NCBI RefSeq assembly: GCF_017654505.1
Contig: NC_054535.1
Location: 40,924,664-40,988,663, forward strand
DNA from: Polyodon spathula
Lineage: Eukaryota; Chordata; Actinopteri; Acipenseriformes; Polyodontidae
Direction: 5' to 3'
Length of the DNA stretch: 64,000 bases
Position numbers and translations under genes: made by a program. The notes under the pieces were generated by a model, which saw only the letters and a program-made list of their open reading frames with translations, did no database searches and had not been told where the DNA came from. Positions 11,943-24,399 of the stretch are shown one piece after another; the first letter of the stretch is position 1, and each line of letters starts with the position of its first letter.

Positions 11943-12506
11943 AATACTGGGAACACCCATGTTATATAAATGAATAGTTGTCAAAAATACCAGATTCACT
12001 ATACATCAGTTATTCTGCTAAAAAGTATCCTCCAGTCATCTTGCCATCTAATATGAATTTCTGTCAAGTGGAAATGTTTATATTGTTGTGAGCAAATAAA
12101 TTTCTGTACAAAAAACAGTACGCATATATACAGAATAACATGTTATAATGCAGGATTCTATTGCAGATTTTACATTTGTGAATTTTATGTGAAGAGTTAT
12201 TCTTCAATATAGCGAGGAACAGAACCTCGCAGCATGTCACCAGATTGAGGAAAATAATAAAGAGTAAAAAGTGTGACCTACAGACTGAGCTGAAACGACA
12301 TACTAAAATAGGGAAACATAGGAGCACAAATGTGGCTTTTGGAAAGACTGACTTGTAAAGTATGAATGTTACGTTGTGATCCTGTGTTATGTTAACAACG
12401 AGGAAACAATGTATTTAGTTTTTTTCTGTAATCCTGTGCTTGATTGCTCTCACGATCGGCTACGCTACATTGCATGATGTGTGCCTGACAGCGCATTGGT
12501 TACACG
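11943..12506. other. No feature recognised
   Basis: AT-rich; only short open frames and no domain. Confidence 0.4.
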
Positions 12507-12586
12507 CAGGGCTTCTGTTTTTTTGGGTTTTATTAATTATATTTTTCGGTGCTTATTTTGAGCTATTGTCAAGATTTATGTAAATC

Positions 12587-12617
<31 letters not shown>

Positions 12618-13050
12618 GGGTCGTTTGTTTTTGATATACTGTATGAAATAAGTTTTTTCGGTTACTTTCCAAATGCCTGTGCTTTTTTTCTGTCAAAGTA
12701 TGTATAGTAACTCCACAGTACTTGCACAATTAGTTGTACCTTTTTTCCATTGTCTTCCACAATGAAATCCCTATGGTCACGGGAACATTCTTCTGGGGTT
12801 TTTGTGTGTAGGCATTTTTTTTTTACATTTCGCCATAATTCTGTTTTAAATTCTCTCTATCTTAACTGTAATACAAATTTAAATCCCGCTAACAAGCCTC
12901 CATTCCTGATTGTAATCTCGTTTTAAAACTCGCAATTGGATTCTCCAATAGAAATGTAGGAATGTGCTCTTACTCAATAGTTGGGGCGGGTTTAAAGTAT
13001 TCAGAACGAATCAATTGAAAGATACAAGTATGGAAGGCGGGACATTGTGG
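12507..13050 (+). repeat. Unclassified dispersed repeat, copy 1
   Basis: It matches 23503-24040 in the same orientation over about 540 bp. Shared blocks include AGGGCTTCTGTTTTT at the left end, GATATACTGTATGAAAT, TCCCTATGGTCACGGG, TAAATCCCGCTAACAAG and TCCAATAGAAATGTAGGAA. A G24 run at 12597-12620 replaces the poly-T of copy 2. The left end CAGGGCTTC resembles the CAG start of hAT elements, but no matching right end was found. It has no coding capacity. Confidence 0.75.
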
Positions 13051-14227
13051 AAAGGACTGCAGAAAAATGAAATACTGTCGCGTTTGTAAAATTGATGTGG
13101 TTTTAGACTATTCCTGCTGAAACCTAGAACTGCTCTATGATTGGAAAAATCGAATCAATAGTAATGCTAAGGTAGGGACAGCATTGACACGACCGGTGGA
13201 GATACGTAACCAAACAAACAATGAACGGTAATTCGAAAGCACGGCAGGACTGAGTTTGCGAAGTAGGTTTATATACCTTAGGTTAATGAGAACTTGACAG
13301 TAATTGTCTTGAAGATTGACCAATGAATGTACTAGGCACTTGTATGAATGATATATGATATCATAGATTTCCTGCCTGAAAACCTTGCACGCTTTTTATT
13401 ATTAGTAAAGAGCTTAAATTAACATGATCTTCTGAACTACCAAATTGCTAAAGAATGAGGATCACCGAGAAATAGCTTTTGTCTGACAAGCCCATCTACC
13501 TTTCATGTACAAAGTACTGTAAGTGCTCTCATTGGGGATGCCTGTTGGTATAAGCTGGGACCTGCAAGGCTAGTTTTGGAACACAAGGTAAAATAAGTGA
13601 GACATGCTATTAGCATACCTGTGTGTGAGAGGAAAGACCATGTACCTCTGAATTTATACAAACATTGCATCTGGGCTTACTAAGGGAATATACACTAACT
13701 AATGACGATTACATGTATTTCCCTCAACCAGTCCATTCTAGTGTGTATCTTGTTCAATGAGTTAATAAGAGTGGCATCTCATAATCAAAGTGCACCTTTC
13801 CTGCTGCTTGCTGACCCTATATCTTATTTTCTGAGTTTTAGATGGTATAAAGCACATAATCTTGTAATCTAGTAACACAGATTCTGCTTGAAAAAGCATT
13901 GATAACACTCAGTTATTATAATAACCCTGTTAATTGTACAAAATCATTTGCTATATACCTTTTTGTAACCAGGATTTAAAAGTGTTGTTGCAGAAACTGC
14001 ATTTTCAATGGAAACCAGTTACTACACAGAGGAAACTGTTTCTGATATCCCATCAGGATTTTATAGTTTATATTGGACCTGGAATTTGACAATAGGTTTG
14101 GTTCATCAACCCACTGGCTGACTTCAGTGGGCTTCCATATCATTCAAAATAAAATAAAAAATATTTCAGACACCCTCCATTCCCGATGAGGTTTTACGAT
14201 TGTACACAAAAGTGCAGTACTTAGGTC
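13051..14227. other. No feature recognised
   Basis: No domain or terminal repeat is seen. Directly after the dispersed repeat, 13069-13122 could encode a very short Cys-x-x-Cys peptide before a stop, which is not supported as a gene. Confidence 0.4.
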
Positions 14228-14284
14228 CATGTTGTTTGGTTTTACTCTTACATGTTTGGTTTTACTCTTACATGTTTGGTTTTA
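14228..14284 (+). repeat. 20-bp tandem repeat, about 2.7 copies
   Basis: The unit CATGTTTGGTTTTACTCTTA is repeated exactly at 14251-14270, with near copies on either side. Confidence 0.85.
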
Positions 14285-15774
14285 GACCCTGAAGCAGATG
14301 TCCCTGACATCAGCCATCCAGCTATTGCTGCAATTATTTCCACTATATGACTATGAAGTTCAAAGTTTCCTGCTCTTCCTAATAAAGATCGGGAAGCTAA
14401 AACAAATTAACATGTTATGCAATTAAAGAAAAAAGGGTACAGTTGCAAAAGATAAACTGAGATTGGGGAGGTCGAAGATTAATTATTGTTTTTTTTTTCT
14501 TCTCTTTGATAGGTTAAAAAGATTACAAAGCTAGCTTTTGAAGTGCAAGAAGACGCCCTGAGGATATAGAATTTTCTGTAGTAAAACTTGACTTGCCCTC
14601 TGATCTGCTGGATTTATGGAAGCTCTGATAAGGGTGTGAGACATGATGTTATTAAAGAAAAATTATCCCCTTGACGGAACTGCTGGGGGACCATGGCATG
14701 CAAAGCACCAATAAAGTTGCACCTCTGAAGCATCCCACTACAAACATTGACAGTCTGCCAAAGCAGTTTCAACGGGGGGGGGGGGAACCAAACATTCACT
14801 CCTAAAGGGCTTTATGGCAGCCAGTCTGCTCAGAATAGAAACAAATATGCTTTTTTTTTCCATGAGGCATGTGCTTTTTTAATTTATAAATGGGTTTAAT
14901 TCAGTCTGAACTTAATAGATGTTTTTCTTCTTTCTTCTTATACGAGTACCTACAAGCTTGCACACACTGATAATCCAATTAATTGACAACATAAACAAGG
15001 AGAATAAAAATAAAACATTACTCTAGGTAATCAAGATTTCCGCAAAAGCACACAGCAGGGTTGTTAAAAGATTACTGCATTGGACATGAAAAAATATAAG
15101 CCAAACACAGCCCAAGATTTTAATGTGTAGTAATGATAAATAAACATCAAGAAAACATAAGTCAAAGTTATTCAGCTCTTGTTCAACCTAAACTAAACTA
15201 TCCATTCTTGTCCATCTGTGATGCATGTTGCAGAAACAATATTGTGTTAATTATTCTACTGAAAGAAAAAGACGGTACATTGATTACTTCTGTTATGCAA
15301 GGAGGTTCAGAGTTACATTTCCCATCCAGACAGCTTATTACCTGTTGTGAAGTGTAGCTGGTGCAAATCCACATCTGCCCCCTCTCTTTATTTTTTGTAA
15401 TGTTGTATTCTCTAGCAGCGCAAAAAAATATTAATTATGCGTCTGTGAATTTTTAAGAGAAATACATAAACGAACACTTAGGCCACTCTGTTTTTAAAGT
15501 ACAAAACATGCAACGTTTGTGTAGGGTAGGGTACTTACAAGCTTTAAACAGGTGGGGGAGAGGTGTGGGAACAAAAAAATAATTTAAGTAATTTTGTCTA
15601 TTTACTAAATTAGGGGAACATAGAAAACACAGAAAACAAGATTTTTATGCTCTTAGGGTCTCATTTACGAAAGGGCGCTAAACTTTATAGTGTGCAATAA
15701 TTGCAATTACTGACTGGATGTTAATGATTTACTTTTGCAATTTTATTTATTATCACGCAAAATAGTTATGGTGC
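14285..15774. other. No gene called; one strong-looking splice acceptor
   Basis: A long pyrimidine tract ending in TTTGATAG lies at about 14487-14512 and is followed by 18 open codons, then a stop. A G10 run lies at about 14776-14785. No other feature is recognised. Confidence 0.35.
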
Positions 15775-16454
15775 TGTGGCAAAGTGGTTTGTAGTGCTCC
15801 AGTGTATAGGTGATTTGAGGTGCTCCAACAAAGGACAAACACAAAGGTTACCGGTCAGGTTTCTTTTAATGCCCTAAACCGGGTTTCAAATAATAAAGCT
15901 GGCTCTACCCAGCAATGGGTATTGCCAGCAAAAACTGGACTCAAAATAATAAAGCTGGTTCTACCCAGCAATGGGTATTACCAGCTACAAAACAAAGGGA
16001 TTGCAGTCCCGAAATAATAACCACAGAAAACACGTCTCCAAACTGGGTGCTCTGGTGCAGGTGCGGTTCTCTGAATGCTGGTGCTCGTGCGCGTTCAGAT
16101 CTGGGCTTCTAGCTGCAGCTCCAGCTTCGTATCAGCCGTCTGGCAAAACAAACACAACACTTCTCAATGAACCCACACTTCATTCAAGGTTCCATCCTTG
16201 TACCCTAAGCCCCGCCCCCTCCGATAGCTAGTTCAATCACGTCTCCTCCAATTCATGACTGAAACTTCGCTCACCGTACTAGGGCCATGACTCCAGGTAC
16301 CGTAACGCCGCCCTCTTCCTGAATGGCCGGCTCCCGACTGTCCCTGGGATGAACTGCCCAACCATTCAGTAGGAAGCCCGCAGCTCCTGTTGTACAGTGC
16401 CCTCACCGGTCGAGAGGGAGATTGTTGATTCAGATTCATTCGCTCTCCGTCACA
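15775..16454 (-). mobile_element. Solo LTR, family A, TSD GGTGC
   Basis: A 680-bp segment begins TGTGGCAAAG and ends CCGTCACA on plus, that is TGTGACGG...TTGCCACA on minus. It is flanked by a perfect 5-bp duplication, GGTGC, at 15770-15774 and 16455-16459. It shares blocks with 25490-26233 (TGTGGCAAAGTGG, GATTGCAGTCCCG, and the end near CTCTCCGTCACA). Orientation is taken from the sister copy, whose TATA-like box lies on minus. No internal retroelement sequence is attached, so it arose by LTR-LTR recombination. Confidence 0.85.
15886..15994. repeat. Tandem duplication of about 57 bp inside the LTR
   Basis: AATAATAAAGCTGG(C/T)TCTACCCAGCAATGGGTATT occurs twice in a row within the solo LTR. The duplication is absent from the family copies at 25490 and 28586. 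Confidence 0.75.
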
Positions 16455-16459
16455 GGTGC

Positions 16460-16877
16460 ACACCAATTTTACTGTGTCATACTATGGTAATCAGAATGAA
16501 TATGTGATTGTATGGTAATGCATGATAGTATAGTTAAATGAGCTTCATTCACACCGTATTTACTAAATGGCGATAATTGTGCCAAGCTTTAACCACTGAT
16601 TGGCACACTATTTAAATCCATTTTTCTGGCCTGAAAACTAGTGATGTGCAGTTGGATTCTTTTTTACTAACTGATTAATTCAGTTTAGTGAATCAATTCA
16701 ACAGATTTGTTCGTTTGATTCACTGATTTAACGCAAAATAAATACATCTTGCTGAATTACTTGGTTATGAAAATTTGTTTGAATGGAAAAATCTGTCAAC
16801 AAGGGCAATTTAAATTAAGACTGTTCACTTGGTGGGCCGCACCGTAAAAAATAAATAAATAAATACATCTATATATA
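16460..16877. other. No feature recognised
   Basis: AT-rich, with a short run of ATTCACTGATT-like motifs at about 16665-16735; nothing assignable. Confidence 0.35.
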
Positions 16878-17538
16878 CAGTGCACTCCGTTTAAAAGAAT
16901 CACTGATATAAGAATCAACTGCATATAGTGATCAAAACCACTGGAACAAAATCATTCCTGTCCTATACAATGTAAAATAATCTGCTTGTAAGAATCGTAT
17001 AATCCATTTATAACAATCATTATAATCCAGGTCGAAGTATGCTTTTTGAGCATCTCTAACTGTCTTTGGCCATTTTTCTCTCTGTTGTTCTTTCGAAGGT
17101 TATGAGATACGCTTCCACATCGTTCTGCTGCAAGAATCCCAAACTGAGCTTTTATTCCAAATCTTCCCGACATAAAAAGTTTGACATAAAAAGTGAATCA
17201 GATTTAAAGTTTTTTTTTTTTTTTGGTTTGCCGCATGCTTGCTAACAAGCCATATTCACAACAGCAATATGCTTGTGTTACTCCTTTTTCTAAACGATCA
17301 ATATAGTTTCCAGCTTTCCTGCAACATACAATTATTATCTTTTTGGAGGCATAGTTACACAGTGCATGTTTTTTATTAAGACAAAAGAGTTGATTTCACT
17401 GTGGAGGTGGCATCCCGTGCGTACAGACCAGGATGTTGACATTGTGTGTTTATATGATTTTTTATTTATTTATTTTTTTATTTGGGGTCCAAGGGCCAGG
17501 TTCTTTAGAAAGAAGGACGTTATATTGAGGGTGTACTG
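16878..17538. mobile_element. Possible pogo/Tigger-like non-autonomous element
   Basis: The left end CAGTGCACTCCGTTTAAAAG follows TA. The right end, read on minus, is CAGTACACCCTCAATATAACG and is followed by TA. Repeated TATAAGAATC-type motifs inside the left end recall pogo/Tigger termini. The match between ends is only partial and no transposase is seen, so this is tentative. Confidence 0.35.
17030..17130 (-). pseudogene. Short gypsy gag-like fragment
   Basis: On minus, the frame reads NDVEAYLITFERTTERKMAK and then a stop. It closely resembles the gag fragment at 49710-50021 of this window (DNVEAYLMTFERNVEWE), at about 20 residues. It is followed out of frame by AQKAYFDL-like sequence, also a gag motif in the other copy. 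It is too short to say which retroelement it came from, and its place inside a DNA-transposon-like segment is unexplained. Confidence 0.4.
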
Positions 17539-20500
17539 TAATATATATTTTATATAATTTTCATCTAATTTATAACACATTTATAACACTGCTTGGAAAA
17601 ATAACAACCTCTGATTGGCTAAACAGTGTCACATGACCGTGCGTATATATAACATATAGCGTGGCTTGCACATTCATATTATGTAAATAAGTCAAAAAAA
17701 TCACAACAACATAAAGGAATTTTATGCCAGTGCAAGTAGTTCAACTGAGGAGCAGTATTCAATCTCCAATTTTATAACGCTGAACTGGACTAAATACATA
17801 TTTTAACTGTAGAAGTTTAAAACAGCAATAATGTATTCCTATCAGTCAGGAAAACTCTTAGAAAAGCAGATAACAAGTAACAACAAGGCCAGACATGACC
17901 CCCCACTTACCGGCCTGGATTTTAAGCGCTTGTGGGAAACTGAGATACTGTGCCCTGACACCGCAGTCGGATTGGTGCGTAAAGTCCTTGTTTGCAAGGG
18001 TGTCCAACAACTAACAAAAACTTATTCTGATATCCAAAAGGATGCAAATGTATTAGAATATGTGTGCCTCGCATATAACGAGTTCACAAAATCCAAGATA
18101 TGACTTCAGTCTACATCACAACTGCTCTCCTTACTTCCTTAGTATCATTTGAAACTCCGCCCATCATCACAGTTTGTTACTTTACTATCTCTGTGAGCTG
18201 TAATTGGCTTAATGGGAATGTCACTCATACAATGCAGACTGCACATGTTGTATACATGTGTTATATTAGAGATGGGTTGTTTTAAAAAAGAATTCCAAAA
18301 CGATACAGTGGTCAATACATCAATTCAGTTTTATAAACTAATGTGCAGGCCATATATGTTTTAAATCCCTGCTTTAGAGTATTAACTATTTATTTTAAAC
18401 TATGTCATTCAACTTTAAGTGCAACCTATTTAATAAACTGCAACTTACACAAAAAAGCCCTAATGTAATGCTCACATGGAATTATATTAAATTTTCCACA
18501 CAGAGGACAGGTTTGCTCTGCAGGGTGACAATGCCAACAAGAAAGAAAATTGAGGCTACATCTCATCAATCAATATTTCTCGAGTAAGTAGAGCAAAAAC
18601 AAAAATACTCCATTGCACAGCATTACTTTTATTGTATATGCATTAAAGGAGAAAGGAAAGGGGCTTTTTTGTTTTACATCAGACAAGGAATACATGTTAA
18701 AATGAAAAGGAAAGCAGTGCAGTTTCACTTTATGTTGCCTCTGCCTGTCCCCAGCTGAGTGCTGTGTCTGTTGAGCTCTCATTTTTAGTCAATGTAAGCC
18801 ACCTCCACCTTTCACAATAAGCTACTGACCAAAAGATACGTCAGGACTGCTGGGGCTTTTTATATCACGATGGTCACTTGTAAGTCTCTGACATTATCGT
18901 TCACATTAAATTATCACTCACAATACATGTAGTGTGCACGGTATGGTATGTAAATTAGCCAAATACTGTGTACTAAATTAATCCGTTCTTTGTTGGGTAA
19001 ATGGGGCACTAAATTTAGATTTATCGCACATGTTAGGCTCACTATGTTGTCATTGTCAGTGTCTACTTGGGATTAGCAGGACTGCAGCATTAGTGAAGCG
19101 TTGTTGGGACAGTTGCATACTGTAGATCCTTCCCACTCTAGCTTGGCTTTTCACATTTAAATTTCAGATTATTCTTTTTTTTCATATAATAAAGTAAAGG
19201 ATATTAATTTCATAGCGATAGTGGGTAGATCAAGAAAGTGTCAGACTAGCACTGCACCCGTCAGCGGTTTGAGGAGATAAAATAATTAGAAGTTGGAAGA
19301 TTATGTTACAGCATCTTTATCTTAACAATCTGTGACTTTTTGTTGTAACAAATTAGGCTGCAAGCCACAGGGTTTTTTTTTAGATTCCTTTGCTCCTTTT
19401 TCATATTATAAAACTACATTAAAGCTTCTGTAACGAAATTATTACGTGACCACTGCATTTCCAGGTCAACTGCACCACCTGGGGATAAACAACAAAGGAA
19501 TGAACAATTATATAAAATAGTTGGCCTGTAAATCTCATTACCTTGTTTACCTACTAGCTTCACAACAAGTTTGGTTTTATCAAAATCTTTTAAACCTGTT
19601 TGTTTTGTTTTTCTACCTAATGCTGTGTATCCGTTACTTCACATAGTGAATATAAGATCAAGGGTGGGACTCTTCAGAAATGTACTTCGCATATAACAAG
19701 AACCAGAACACTTTGTTTTGTGATATTTAAACTTGTGTTACTCTTTTTTTTATCACTGTGAAAGTAAATAAATAAATGAATAAATAAGATATGATGAGAG
19801 ATCCGTTATGATTAATGCTTTATTTTATTTTTTTGGGGGAGGGGGGGGGGGGGGGGGTCCACCGCAAAATGTTATTTTTCAAATAAACCGAGACAGTTAA
19901 ACAAGTATAAAAAGGTACGTGTTTTTGTTAAGTTCCACAATCAATGTAATTTCAGAGCAATTAATAACTTAATTAATGTCCAGTACATTCCATTGATATG
20001 CCTAGGACTGAACAGACTTTCTCATTCCATTCAGACCATTTTACAAAATGACTTTCCTTTCAACTTGACTGGTCCCACCCACTCCCTCTCTAGAGTAGTC
20101 TGTATTTGTGAATATTAAAATTTGGTCAAATACACCTTCTGTACAAATTCAAAGTCTATGACTATTTTTCAAGGGCCTCTCCAAAACAAGTACTTTTGTG
20201 GGAGTAAATTGTAATGGTGGTTTTGTGTTGAGCACTGCTTTCTACTGAATAACATGATGAGACTACTGCTTTAGCTCTCTGAATTGTGAGACTGTGAAGG
20301 TCAATTCACTGTACCACTTAAGAATAGACTCACAACTATTTATTTTTATGTCTTTACTTTCAATAAGTTAACTAAGACTGTAACATTTTACTTAAGTCAC
20401 AGTTGCACAGGCTGTGTACATGGTGACATTAGATCCCTTGCTGTGACCTGGATCTCACACTACTGTAGGTTGTGACAGACAGTACTTGGAGGTCACACGA

Positions 20501-21019
20501 CCCTCAGTGAGCTTGTAATTACTCTGACATCACCAACTGAGTGTGCACCTTTGATCACTTAATCGATTTCTACTATGTATCATCAATCACCCAAATGTCA
20601 GCAAATAAAAGGGAATAGGATCTTAGTGCATCTACAGTGCATTCTTATTGTATTCTACAGATTCCACAGTGTAAATAATTTGTTCCCAATGAATGCAATC
20701 ATTTAGATATTGCTGCAACCAAGACTGGTCTTGTGTTCGATAGAATCGAATTGCCGGTTTCAGTACTCTTTCTGGCAGAGAGGGAAGAGGGTTTATCAGA
20801 TTCAAACCATTTCTTTGTTCCTGAGAAATAATAATCTCCCAGACATGAGCAACTGTAGCTCTGCAATATGCATGTTCAGACAAGGATTCTTTGCTTTAGC
20901 TGCTTGCCAAGTTAAAATGCACTCATTGGGGTTTGTTCTGCTTGTGGCTCTTCGTGTTAACTGCACTTTTTCTGCCTTTCATTCTTATATGATGATTCAT
21001 GTTCAATTTGGCTTTCCTA
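17539..21019. other. No gene recognised
   Basis: A 90-codon frame on plus at 17831-18103 (starting MYSYQSGKLLEK) is better balanced in composition than its surroundings but matches nothing I recognise. A G-run lies at 19835-19857. No terminal repeats were paired. Confidence 0.35.
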
Positions 21020-21345
21020 CAGCGTTGTCCAAAAGTTTTGCATCACCTAGAATTTGAAGATTGAGACATCATATTAATAATAAGATAATTAAAAAACTAT
21101 ATGAACATAATTTAGATCTTTTAATTAACATAATTTAACCAAAGAAACGCAAAAGTTTACCAAAAGCCATAATAATTTTGAACTGTCACATTTTTCCATT
21201 TTTGTCAGTTTTTCGTTAAGTATATGGAAAACTATAAAGTGGTATGTAATTCAACACGTTAACATTATTCAGCAGGTTTCATTCAACTTTATCAAGAAAA
21301 ATTGATTAATTCTATTGGGGGATGCAAAACTTTTGGCCTTAATTG
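21020..21345. mobile_element. Tc1-type MITE with TA target duplication
   Basis: The left end CAGCGTTGTCCAAAAGTTTTGCATCA pairs with the right end, which on minus begins CAATTAAGG and then CCAAAAGTTTTGCATCC. TA flanks both sides (21018-21019, 21346-21347). At 326 bp with no coding capacity it is a non-autonomous derivative of a Tc1-like transposon. Confidence 0.7.
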
Positions 21346-23502
21346 TAGATCTAAAAAAAAAAAAAAATCTAATAAAATTACATGATAATATATTGAATGC
21401 ACAAAACATATTAATCAATAATTGTGCAATTCATGTATCAAATTATGATTATACTATGAATTTGTCCCATGTTGTACCATGCCTGAATTAGTACCTTAAG
21501 GTAAATGCTTGTTTTTTAATCCTAACTGACTATGCTTGTCCTGTCGTCTATTCTGTTTGAGGTCCAGTTAGAGCTTTCATCCACCAATCAGAAAGCAGGC
21601 ATTGCCTAGCTACCTTGGAGGTAAATGTTGTTTGTGGAGTTAATTTCCTGATACGGTCAACTACCAGCCAATGATTTCCTCAGGGTTTTAGTGCTTAAGA
21701 TCCAAAAAGCATGGTCACTGTTCTGTCTGTTCTTAATAGACTGTATTAAATGTTTGCCAATCAGTTATAGCTTAAACGTCACCTTTAAAAGATAGATATT
21801 ACTGCACCTTTAAATAACAAAGCATTATGGGAGTAAGTTAGTTGTTCTTGAACTTGCCAGCGAGCCAGAGCAGTATGTGTCCAAAGAAAAGAAATAGAAA
21901 CATACTGCAGCTGTAAAGAATAAAGTACTTCAGTATTTAATTAACTCTGTGTGGGTGCCTTGGTTATATACATAATAGTAAGTAAAAAGACTCAACCCTT
22001 CCAGACTCCCTTTTATGCCTTTCTTAAAGCATCACTTTTGTTCAAATCTTAATTCATTCATTAATGGACTAATTTGGGCAGCAGCCTTACTGGGTCTAAG
22101 ACACTGATCCTCAAAACAAAACAAAAAATATTAATAACATTGTGATACCATTATAACACAAACATGTTAAAATACAAACGTTATATACCAATGTGAAAAC
22201 GTTCTGCTAATGACCCTGATGCCATTGCAGCTGTCCATGTGCTAAAAATCCCCCCTTAGTACAAAACCAGTGTATGAGGATCATCTGGTAAGGGATATCA
22301 GTGCCCAGTGTTATGAGCACATGTGGAGGAATGTGAGCCATGCTTGTTTTTCACGACTCAGCAGGAATCATCAAAGTAGACCACCAATTTCACCATCCCC
22401 AGAACCACATGTCTCCTAATAGCACAGAATATGTCTTTAAAATCACTGAACGGCACATTGAAGTGAGTATCACATTTTATGGACTGAAACAGCCTGGCCA
22501 AATCACATCAGCTTATGCAAATCTTTTTTTTTTGTTATTCTGATTTGGGCTCCAAGACTGAGCTATTTCACGATTTCTCTCACTACCTTACTGTCGTGTG
22601 TACAGAGACTGACACTCTGTAGAGGAATGTCAAATATTAGTATTGTGTTTTGTAGAGGGAACTAAATAATGAGGTATCTTATGAATGGACCTTAGTGTCA
22701 TTTTATATGCTCTAATAAAAAGAAATTAAACAAAATGACAGTGATGTGCAATACACACTGCTGTGCAGCTTTATAAAAGCAAAAGTACACTCCATTTGCC
22801 TTCAATCTGGTATAAATAGTTTGTTATAAAACAGAGTTCTGCACAGTTTCAGCACAGTGGTGTTACAGTGGCAAACTTTAAAAAAACAGGTTAAACAGAT
22901 GGTAAAACAAAGAAAATAACACACATCTACTATAATTGTATTCTTAAAATAATGTCAGCTGAAAGACTCAACACACACCATGTTTGCATAGATAGCAGTA
23001 TCTAAAACTGAACATTAAAATTTCATTGTTTTAATGAAAAGCATGCTTGGAACCTGAAAACATTTTCATATTTCTAAGGCAAGAATTTCAATCACTAGCG
23101 GTTCATTCACTGTTACACCAATCTTCACTAATTCTGATGACCAGCTGTAATTAGCAAGAAGACATGCCTGAGAGGCCACTGGTGTGCTTTAAACTTCTGA
23201 TTTGTAAACAAAGATGTGATGAATAAAATGGAAAATCTAAACAAGAAGAAGAATACATGACTTGAGCAATACCAAGTTAGGCAGATATAGCAAGGACAGA
23301 TATTTATCTTATCACACCTTCTGAGGGGACATCATGTTAACCACTCCTTTTTAAAATCCAAACCTGCTCGGGCCCCACTGTGAATAAGTTCATGCCTGGA
23401 GGGCTGCTGTAGAGGCAGTTTGGAATACTTTTTCATGATGTCTCTGTGTGCACGACATCTTTGGTTAATGAGAGTTAAATTCACTTTTGCAACATTATAA
23501 TT
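21346..23502. other. No gene recognised
   Basis: A poly-A run follows the MITE directly at about 21353-21367. The rest is AT-rich with no domains. Sequence at about 21815-21970 has a polyadenylation-signal-like AATAAA and could be an old LTR end, but no partner or duplication was found. Confidence 0.35.
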
Positions 23503-24040
23503 AGGGCTTCTGTTTTTCAGTTTATGTTAATTTTATTTTTCGGTGCTTATTTTTTATAGCTATTTTTGAGTTTTATGTAAATCGTTTTTTTTTTTTTTTT
23601 TTTTTCCAGGACTTTCGTTTTTGATATACTGTATGAAATTAGTGTTTTCGGTTACTTTCCAAAATGCTTTCACTTTTTTTTTTCTGTCAAAATATGTATA
23701 GTAACTCAACAATACTTGCACACTTAAGTTATACCTTCTTTCCTTTGCTGTCTTCCACAACGAAATCCCTATGGTCACGGGCACATTCTTCTGGGGATTT
23801 TGTGTGTAGCCATTTTTGTATATTTCGCCACAATTCTGTTTTAAATCCTCTGTATCTTAACTGTAATACAGCTTTAAATCCCGCTAACAAGGCTCCATTC
23901 CTGATTGCAATCTCGATTTAAATCTCACAAGCGGAGTCTCCAATAGAAATGTAGGAATGTGCTGCCACTCAGTAGTTGGGGCGGGTTTAAATTATTCAGA
24001 ACGAATCAATGATATATACAAGTCAGGAAGGCGGAACATT
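23503..24040 (+). repeat. Unclassified dispersed repeat, copy 2
   Basis: This is the partner of 12507-13050, with the same block order and orientation. A poly-T at about 23585-23604 sits where copy 1 has T then G24. Similarity ends around GGAAGGCGG(A/G)ACATTG in both copies, suggesting a real element end there. Confidence 0.75.
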
Positions 24041-24399
24041 GCCTGGCAGCACTGGGAAATGTATTTATTTTTTTGTAGTTTTTATTTTTTAATGGTAAAA
24101 GGGTAAAGTCAATGTGAATTGAGTAACCATTTCCACTGTTTGTCTGGTGTTTTCCGGTGTTTATTGGCTCCCCACCGGCTTCATTTTTTTTTGTATCAGT
24201 GGTGTTTTAACGGGTTTTATCAGTTAAATATAATTATAATATCAGTGTATTACTCTGAAGGAATCCCAGTAGAACCATTGACAAAATATTGCATTATCAG
24301 CAACACCATATAAAGTGGTCCTTATGTAGTAGCACTGATGGTTTCAGACCATACTGTGGTTTCATTCTACAGTTGCCTGCTCTCACAGAACCACTGCCT
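24041..24399. other. No feature recognised
   Basis: T-rich sequence between the dispersed repeat and the Tc1 relic. The missing left terminal repeat of that Tc1 was looked for here and not found. Confidence 0.35.

Noticed and set aside
21500..21970. Possible LTR with AATAAA near its right end
   Set aside because: No TG/CA boundaries with a matching 5-bp duplication could be found.
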